Below are positions 4,884 to 8,668 of a stretch of 8,668 nucleotides of DNA, in pieces; position 1 is the first letter of the stretch; every line of letters starts with the position of its first letter. The DNA lies in NCBI GenBank assembly GCA_937926755.1, contig CALBBA010000301.1:1-8668 (forward strand), given 5' to 3'. The notes under the pieces were generated by a model, which made no database searches, was not told the DNA's origin, and saw only the letters and a program-made list of their open reading frames with translations. A program made the position numbers and the translations under genes. The DNA is from an uncultured Collinsella sp. (GTDB taxonomy: Bacteria; Actinomycetota; Coriobacteriia; Coriobacteriales; Coriobacteriaceae).

Positions 4884-5230
4884 TTACCGATGATGTGCGC
4901 CGCGAGACGGCGAAGAGGCTACGCGAGAAAAAGAAGGAATTCTTCGGCGGACGCAGTTGGTTCCCGCAGGACCTGATTCTCTACCAGAGCATGTATCTCA
5001 CGGCCATCGACGAGTGTCTGCCGGACGGCGAGTGCGGATTCGACGTCCTCGCCGACCTTATCGACCGAGGCGAGTGCGAGAACGTCTACGACGAGAACGA
5101 AATGGGAGCCTGCGACAACGGCTTCGAGTGCTCGGTCTGCGGATGCAGGGTCGAGGACGAGGAGCATTACCACGGGAGCGGCGTGTGGAATAATTGCGCG
5201 CAGTGCGGGAGGACGGTCGTGAAGCCATGA
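4880..5230 (+). CDS. Zinc-ribbon phage protein
   Basis: A 116-residue protein with an N-terminal helical part (VRRETAKRLREKKKE, then LYQSMYLTAIDECL and FDVLADLID) and a C-terminal zinc ribbon. The ribbon has Cys84-x2-Cys87 (CSVCGC) and Cys106-x2-Cys109 (CAQCGRTVV) around a loop containing His97 and His99, the normal layout of a Cys4 zinc knuckle. Small proteins starting with an ETAKRLRE-like helix and ending in a ribbon recur in Coriobacteriia prophages as I remember them, with no known function. ATG 4880 has AAGGAGGG (4869-4876) just upstream and overlaps the DUF3850 stop (ATGA). Possibly a nucleic-acid or protein adaptor. Confidence 0.75.
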   Translation: MITDDVRRETAKRLREKKKEFFGGRSWFPQDLILYQSMYLTAIDECLPDGECGFDVLADLIDRGECENVYDENEMGACDNGFECSVCGCRVEDEEHYHGSGVWNNCAQCGRTVVKP

Positions 5231-5463
5231 GCACGGAGTACGTTCTGGACGCCGACAAGATCGCCCACTGGTGCATCGACAACCACGTCCCGCTGAAGCA
5301 GCTGGCGCGCGCCGCCGGGGTAAACCTCAGCAGCCTGAGCCACGCCATCCGCGGCGGCAGGGAAGTGAAGATGAACCTGCTGCTCAATCTGGCGAATGCG
5401 ATGGGCGAAGACCCGCGCGACATCGTGAGGCCCAAAGCACTTGCAAGTCAGGAGACAAAATGA
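5227..5463 (+). CDS. Small Cro/XRE-type helix-turn-helix regulator
   Basis: A 78-residue DNA-binding protein. The XRE/Cro helix-turn-helix occupies about residues 23-44 (LKQLARAAGVNLSSLSHAIR), followed by LLLNLANAMGEDPRDIV, the usual helix 4-5 ending of the family. The N-terminus (LDADKIAHWCIDNH) is the first helix. It has no separate dimerisation or effector domain, so it resembles a Cro-like repressor or phage late-switch regulator. It starts in an ATGA overlap in the middle of the accessory run, not beside a divergent promoter, so it is unlikely to be the main lysogeny repressor. Its targets cannot be told from this window. Confidence 0.85.
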   Translation: MSTEYVLDADKIAHWCIDNHVPLKQLARAAGVNLSSLSHAIRGGREVKMNLLLNLANAMGEDPRDIVRPKALASQETK

Positions 5464-5648
5464 AATTCGAGATCATTGAGCGCCACATCATCGACGTGCC
5501 GGACAGCGAGCTCACGGACGATGAGCGCCCCCTCGGCAAGATGACGCTCGACGAGGTTCTCGACGTCATCGCGGAGAACCCGCACAGGTTCATCGAACAG
5601 TACGAGGTGTACCGCGAGGAGGTGATTCGCCTTGGGGGCAAGCTGTGA
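5460..5648 (+). CDS. Hypothetical small acidic protein
   Basis: A 62-residue protein with no family that I recognise. AGGAGA (5450-5455) is 4 nt before ATG 5460, which overlaps the stop of the XRE gene. The first strand-like part (KFEIIERHIIDVPDSEL) is followed by acidic helices (LDEVLDVIAENPHRFIEQYEVYREEV). No Cys, membrane segment or signal is visible. Its 3' end contains the complete SD and start of the following Cys-rich gene, a 17-base overlap, so the two are translated together. Confidence 0.65.
   Translation: MKFEIIERHIIDVPDSELTDDERPLGKMTLDEVLDVIAENPHRFIEQYEVYREEVIRLGGKL
5616..5625 (+). promoter_or_regulatory. Consensus Shine-Dalgarno that fixes a TTG start
   Basis: GAGGAGGTGA, an essentially perfect anti-SD match, ends 6 nt before TTG 5632. 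The downstream frame is closed by a TGA at 5623-5625 and contains no ATG or GTG near this position, so TTG is the supported start for the Cys-rich protein. Confidence 0.75.
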
Positions 5649-5916
5649 TCCGGGCTACAACCTCCCGGACGGATGCACCGACGCGGCAATCGACAGGCGC
5701 TTCGGGGAGCGCGGCCCGACCTGCGCCGAGTGCACCAAGATGTACGAGTGCTGCTGCGACTACGGCATCTGCGAGATAGAGTTCGACGACGCCTTCCGGG
5801 AGAAGTTCGACGGGGCGGACGCGGAGCCGGGCGACGTCGCCTACTGGGCGCTCCCGTGGATAGCGGACCATATGAGGGACATGCAGGAGGCGGCGTGCGA
5901 CATGTTCTGTGGCTGA
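5632..5916 (+). CDS. Cys-rich phage protein, TTG start
   Basis: A 94-residue protein with ten Cys: Cys5, Cys15, Cys31-x2-Cys34 (CAEC), Cys40-Cys41-Cys42, Cys47, Cys89 and Cys93. The start MGASCDPGYNLPDGCTD is set by a perfect SD 6 nt upstream and by a closed frame above it. The CAEC...CCC...C block probably binds one or two zinc ions; the C-terminal half is acidic and aromatic (AEPGDVAYWALPWIADHM). I recognise no named family. Small proteins beginning in this way are familiar to me from gut actinobacterial prophages, but their role is unknown. It overlaps the preceding gene by 17 bases, and its stop overlaps the next ATG (TGATG). Confidence 0.7.
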   Translation: MGASCDPGYNLPDGCTDAAIDRRFGERGPTCAECTKMYECCCDYGICEIEFDDAFREKFDGADAEPGDVAYWALPWIADHMRDMQEAACDMFCG

Positions 5917-6017
5917 TGCCGCCGGCGGCGCTTACCGCGCTGCTGGCTTGGGCGGCGAGGTCCGCATGGGCGCTCGCCGTGGTTCTGACCGTTCTCGTGC
6001 GCATGGCGTGCGGGTGA
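5916..6017 (+). CDS. 33-residue single-span membrane protein
   Basis: A very small ORF starting in a TGATG overlap with the Cys-rich gene: MPPAALTALLAWAARSAWALAVVLTVLVRMACG. Nearly the whole peptide is hydrophobic, with two Arg dividing it into a short Ala/Leu helix and a main span AWALAVVLTVLV. No independent SD is evident, so translation would be by coupling. It lies immediately before another tiny membrane protein with a strong SD, which raises the chance that both are real. No family recognised. High-GC DNA often yields spurious Ala/Leu ORFs, hence the moderate confidence. Confidence 0.45.
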   Translation: MPPAALTALLAWAARSAWALAVVLTVLVRMACG

Positions 6018-6031
6018 GATTGGAGGATTGA

Positions 6032-6154
6032 ATGGACTGGATCGTAAGGCTGGCCGGCAAGCTCATCGGGTGCCTCATCATGGCCGCGCTCGTGCTGCTG
6101 TGCGCAGCCGCCGTCGTGTGGTGCTGGCGGGTGCTCGCGGGGCTGGTCGCATGA
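6032..6154 (+). CDS. 40-residue single-span membrane protein
   Basis: ATG 6032 has GGAGG (6022-6026) 5 nt upstream and reads MDWIVRLAGKLIGCLIMAAL followed by VLLCAAAVVWCWRVLAGLVA, ending in an ATGA overlap with the next gene. Residues about 11-31 are continuously hydrophobic. Positive residues (Arg6, Lys10) precede the span and Arg33 follows it; three Cys lie in or near the membrane. Strong SD, exact overlap and a clean transmembrane profile make this likely to be real despite its size. Small phage membrane proteins include holin-like and superinfection-exclusion factors, but nothing here picks one. Confidence 0.65.
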   Translation: MDWIVRLAGKLIGCLIMAALVLLCAAAVVWCWRVLAGLVA

Positions 6155-6351
6155 GCGCCGGCGAGAGGGTGGCGCAGCAGCTCCGCGACGCCGCTGCCCT
6201 GCTTGAGTCCATGGCGGACGACGTGGCGGGAGACATCGACGAGAGGTTCGTGCTGCCGCCCATCACGCTCACCATCGAGATAGGCGCCACCGACGAGACC
6301 CCGACCCTGTCGGTGAAGAAGTGCTATATCGCGAGGAAGCGCCTGGCATGA
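6151..6351 (+). CDS. Hypothetical small phage protein
   Basis: A 66-residue protein starting in an ATGA overlap with the membrane peptide and ending in an ATGA overlap with the HNH gene. The N-terminal helix (AGERVAQQLRDAAALLESMADDVAGD) is regular and Ala/Leu-rich; the second half is beta-like (PPITLTIEIGATDETPTLSVKKCYIARKRL). No motif, Cys pair or membrane segment is present. Its position directly before the packaging nuclease suggests that it closes the accessory run. Function unknown. Confidence 0.65.
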   Translation: MSAGERVAQQLRDAAALLESMADDVAGDIDERFVLPPITLTIEIGATDETPTLSVKKCYIARKRLA

Positions 6352-6629
6352 CGTGGAGCTCCAACGGCAACGCCGAGCGCAAGCTCAAGGCGAGGCTCCG
6401 CGCCGAGGGCAGGTCGTGCCACATATGCGGACAGCCCATAGACTACAGCCTGCCGCCCGGCACGCCGTGGAGCTTCGAGGCCGACCACGTGGTGCCGAGG
6501 GCGAGGGGCGGCGCGGTGCTGGACTACGCGAACCTCGACGCGGCGCACCGCATCTGCAACCAGAGGAAGGGCAAGCACATGCCGGGCGACGCGAGGCCCG
6601 TCGAGATAAGGCGCACGAGGCTGTTCTGA
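6348..6629 (+). CDS. HNH endonuclease of the packaging module
   Basis: A 93-residue intact HNH nuclease. Cys24-x2-Cys27 (CHICG) begins the zinc finger. FEADHVVPRARGG holds Asp46-His47, the metal-binding and catalytic pair, followed by Asn62 (YANL) and His67 (AHRICNQRKGK), with Cys70-Asn71 and the basic KGK ending typical of the family. In HK97-type cos phages, a small HNH protein encoded beside the terminase assists specific DNA cleavage during packaging; its position directly upstream of TerS and TerL supports that role. The start is ATG 6348 in an ATGA overlap. It is unrelated in layout to the broken HNH gene at 1341. A homing-type nuclease is the alternative but is less likely here. Confidence 0.9.
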   Translation: MTWSSNGNAERKLKARLRAEGRSCHICGQPIDYSLPPGTPWSFEADHVVPRARGGAVLDYANLDAAHRICNQRKGKHMPGDARPVEIRRTRLF

Positions 6630-6672
6630 AGGCTCGAGACAACTGAATAGGCGGGGCTGAAAAGCCAAACTG

Positions 6673-6712
6673 GAGGCGCGGTCGTTTGCTCGGCTGCGCC
6701 TCACTGTTTTTT
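6673..6712 (+). terminator. Intrinsic terminator after the accessory/HNH run
   Basis: A 7-bp GC-rich stem, GAGGCGC (6673-6679) with GCGCCTC (6696-6702), has a 16-nt loop and is followed by ACTGTTTTTT, a six-T run at 6707-6712. It lies 43 bases past the HNH stop and would end the upstream transcript before the terminase genes, implying a separate late promoter or antitermination downstream. Confidence 0.6.
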
Positions 6713-6862
6713 GGGGCGCTGAGCCGCCGATGGCGGGGGCATTGCCCCTCCCCGGGGGTGCACGGACACCCATGCCAGCCAGTGCCGATTTCCCCCCGCC
6801 CCATGCCCCCAGAACGGGGGTAGGCAGCCAATCTCACCCGCATCGCACAATGCGGGCACGAG
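6713..6862 (+). other. Inverted-repeat-rich noncoding region, candidate packaging (cos) site
   Basis: No convincing gene lies here. In 150 bases there are at least five perfect short inverted repeats: CCGCC/GGCGG (6724-6736), GGGGC/GCCCC (6736-6748), GGGTG/CACCC (6756-6771), CCCCC/GGGGG (6806-6820) and CCCGCAT/ATGCGGG (6837-6843 and 6850-6856, 6-nt loop). It sits between HNH and TerS, where cos sites lie in many cos-type phages. No promoter that I could trust was found, although a late promoter may be hidden here. The cos reading rests on position and symmetry only. Confidence 0.35.
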
Positions 6863-6875
6863 AAAGGAGGCCGGG

Positions 6876-7307
6876 ATGCTCGAGATGCCGGAATCGGTCG
6901 CATCGGACGACTACCAATCGCAGATCTGGGCGAGCGTCACCGCATCGGGGCGCTTCTCCGACGAGGACGCGCCGAACCTCGCGTTGCTGTGCTACTGGCA
7001 CGCCGTGGCGAAGGCCGCGGAGGATGCCATGAGCAGGGGCAAGTCCGTGAAGGTGCTCGACCCCGTCGGCTACAAGCCTATCAAGGCAAAGAACGGCAGG
7101 CATGCCATCATGGAGCGCCCACACCCCCCCGTGTCCGTGCTCAAGCAGGCGACCGCCGAGATACGCGCGCTCAACGAGTTGCTCGGGCTGTCGCGCAAGG
7201 CAGTGCCCATCCAGGTGCAGCAGGCTCGTCCCCAGAGCGAGGGCGCGAAGGTGCTGAGCCTGATGTTCGCCGACCGCGAGCGCAAGGCCAAGGCGGCCGG
7301 TGCCTGA
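6876..7307 (+). CDS. terS: Phage terminase small subunit (P27-type)
   Basis: A 143-residue DNA-recognition subunit of the packaging motor, which binds the cos or pac site and hands DNA to the large subunit. AAAGGAGG (6863-6870) is 5 nt before ATG 6876. The pattern fits P27-family small terminases: an N-terminal helical region with DAPNLALLCYWHAVAKAAED (31-50), the VLDPVGYKPIKAKNG loop (60-74), RPHPPVSVLKQATAEIRAL (81-99), and ELLGLSRKAVP (101-111), where family members read like LGLTPxxR. The C-terminal tail is charged and would contact TerL. The identification rests on this pattern together with direct coupling to TerL through a TGATG overlap. Confidence 0.85.
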   Translation: MLEMPESVASDDYQSQIWASVTASGRFSDEDAPNLALLCYWHAVAKAAEDAMSRGKSVKVLDPVGYKPIKAKNGRHAIMERPHPPVSVLKQATAEIRALNELLGLSRKAVPIQVQQARPQSEGAKVLSLMFADRERKAKAAGA

Positions 7308-8668
7308 TGGAGCCGAGGCAGACTCCGACATACGAGGCGAACGTCCCGGAGGACCTCAGCGGCGACGGCGAGATGGCGTGCGAGCTCGCGACCGCCTACT
7401 TCGGTGAACCGCTGCCGTGGCAGCCGCACCTGCTCGACGCGATGCTCGCCCGCGACGAGCGCGACAAGTACCTGCTGCGCACGCTCGGCATCTCAATCCC
7501 TCGCCAGAACGGCAAGAGCTGGGTCGTGCGCGCGAGGTGCTTCTACGGCGCGCTCAACGGCGAGAAGATCCTGTACACCTGCCAGCACGGCGACACCTCC
7601 GACCAGATGTTCAAGGAGCTGTCCCAGCCATTCGAGGACGAGGACGAGACCGAGCTGCACGACCTCCTGCTCGCCGTGCGCAAGACCAACGGCCAGCAGG
7701 CCATCAGCCTCAAGAACGGCGGCCTCATCCGCTTCACCACCCGCACCAACTCGCTGGCGCGAGGCAAGACCTACGACGTGCTCATCTACGACGAGGCGCA
7801 GGAGCTCACGGACACGCAGCAGGCGGCGTCCCTGCCTGCAATCTCGGCGAGCGCGATGCACAACCCGCAGACCATCTACCTCGGCACGCCGCCAGGCCCC
7901 GACAACGTTGGCACGGTGTTCCGCGAGCTCCACGACGACGTGCACGACGGCAAGTCCGAGATGGCGTGGATAGAGTGGGGCGCGGACGAGATAGGCGACG
8001 TCCACGACGAGTCCCGCTGGTACGAGTACAACCCGTCCATGGGCACCGTGCTCAACTACGAGGCCGTCAAGGGCGAGTCCGAGCAGATGCAGCCGGACGT
8101 GTTCGCTCGCGAGCGCCTCGGGTGGTGGGCGAAGACGGGAGGAAAGCTCCTCTACGCGCTGTCCGCCAAGAAGTGGGACGGGTGCCGGCGCGACTCAGCG
8201 CCCACCGTCGGAAAGCTCGCCTTCGGCGTGAAGTTCTCCGCGGACGGCTCCCGCGCCGCCGTCTCGTGGGCGCTCGCCGACAGGGACGGCCCGTCATACG
8301 TCGAGCTTTACGACGTGATGGGCGCGTCGGGCGGAACGGTCGCGATCTCGGACATGCTCCTGCGCAACCGAGCCGAGATAGCGTGCGTCTGCATCGACGG
8401 CAAGTCTGGGGCGGACGCACTCAAGCGGCGGATGCTCGACGGCGGCTTCAGCAAGTGTGCGCTCGTGATGGGCACGCCAGCAATCGTGCAGGCGGCGGCA
8501 TCCATGCTCGACGACGAGGTCAAATCGGGCACGCTCTCGCACATCGAGTCGCCGGCACTCGACGACTCGGCGCGCAAGTCGCTCAAGCGCGACATCGGCA
8601 GGGACGGCCGGGGGCTCGCGGGCCGCCCCCCCCCCCCCCCCCCCCCCCCCCCGGCCCCCCCCCCCCCC
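7307..8668 (+). CDS. terL: Phage terminase large subunit, 3'-truncated by window end
   Basis: ATP-driven DNA packaging motor and nuclease. ATG 7307 overlaps the TerS stop (TGATG), and the frame stays open to the window edge. About 440 residues are readable before the C-run at 8626. The ATPase domain has Walker A IPRQNGKS (64-71, Lys70), Walker B VLIYDEAQE (Asp162-Glu163) and coupling motif IYLGTPP (190-196). The WQPHLLDAML region (38-47) is the usual adenine-binding area of phage terminases. A C-terminal RNase H-like nuclease begins near residue 303 (KLAFGVKFSADGS, Asp313) and includes CIDGKSGADAL (Asp364). The rest of the nuclease domain is missing. Poly-Pro beyond residue 440 is an artefact of the terminal C-run. 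Confidence 0.95.
   Translation, partial: MEPRQTPTYEANVPEDLSGDGEMACELATAYFGEPLPWQPHLLDAMLARDERDKYLLRTLGISIPRQNGKSWVVRARCFYGALNGEKILYTCQHGDTSDQMFKELSQPFEDEDETELHDLLLAVRKTNGQQAISLKNGGLIRFTTRTNSLARGKTYDVLIYDEAQELTDTQQAASLPAISASAMHNPQTIYLGTPPGPDNVGTVFRELHDDVHDGKSEMAWIEWGADEIGDVHDESRWYEYNPSMGTVLNYEAVKGESEQMQPDVFARERLGWWAKTGGKLLYALSAKKWDGCRRDSAPTVGKLAFGVKFSADGSRAAVSWALADRDGPSYVELYDVMGASGGTVAISDMLLRNRAEIACVCIDGKSGADALKRRMLDGGFSKCALVMGTPAIVQAAASMLDDEVKSGTLSHIESPALDDSARKSLKRDIGRDGRGLAGRPPPPPPPPPAPPPP
8626..8668. other. Terminal poly-C run, probable sequencing/assembly artefact
   Basis: Twenty-seven C, then GG, then fourteen C close the window. It is unlike any other stretch and would make the large terminase end in polyproline. 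Dark-cycle poly-G from two-colour sequencing, read on the opposite strand at a contig end, gives exactly this appearance. That explanation is inference. Confidence 0.8.

Noticed and set aside
6820..6875. Sigma-70-like promoter before TerS (CACAAT near 6846)
   Set aside because: No matching -35 hexamer lies at the right distance, and the hexamer lies in the loop of an inverted repeat, so I could not support a promoter.
6730..7032. 100-codon ORF overlapping the TerS start
   Set aside because: Its translation is low-complexity Arg/Thr/Pro text in another frame from TerS, with no SD; most of it shadows the small terminase.
1..8668. Integrase, attachment site, tRNA or insertion sequence
   Set aside because: I looked for recombinase motifs, cloverleaf-like arms and terminal inverted repeats with target duplications and saw none, so prophage boundaries are not in this window.

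Overview
The window reads as the replication-to-packaging junction of a tailed double-stranded DNA phage or prophage from a high-GC Gram-positive host. GC content is high almost throughout, Shine-Dalgarno (SD) sites are strong, every gene is on the + strand, and most neighbours overlap as ATGA or TGATG. The mix of tiny Cys-rich proteins, DUF6291-type replication protein, DUF4406, DUF3850 and HNH-TerS-TerL is familiar to me from prophages of gut Actinomycetota such as Coriobacteriia (Collinsella/Eggerthella relatives). That host assignment is inference and was not tested by any search.

Layout. (1) Positions 1-365 hold the 3' part of a single-stranded DNA-binding protein gene. A short junction follows with a hairpin that could be a terminator, although a 36-codon hydrophobic ORF also fits there. 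(2) Positions 475-1344 encode a phage replication initiator or helicase-loader-type protein. The DNA for its linker carries four near-perfect 18-bp palindromes and then an AT-richer 10-bp tandem repeat, which looks like a replication origin embedded in the gene. (3) Positions 1341-1792 encode an HNH nuclease broken by an apparent one-base deletion. (4) Positions 1795-6351 are a tightly packed run of small accessory genes. They include a coiled-coil protein, a CxxCxxCC metal-chelating (YkgJ-like) protein, a MazG-like protein, DUF4406, DUF3850/ASCH, zinc-ribbon proteins, a small Cro/XRE regulator, two very small membrane proteins and several unknowns. (5) Positions 6348-6629 encode an intact HNH nuclease. 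A 246-bp noncoding stretch follows with a good intrinsic terminator and many inverted repeats, and it may hold the packaging (cos) site. (6) Positions 6876-7307 encode the small terminase, and the large terminase runs from 7307 off the end of the window.

How the genes fit together. SSB, the initiator and the in-gene origin would start genome replication. The accessory run probably tunes nucleotide pools, host physiology and regulation. The HNH protein and the two terminase subunits cut and package the replicated DNA. The last roughly 43 bases are almost pure C and look like a sequencing or assembly artefact at a contig end, so the large terminase is truncated by the data, not by biology.
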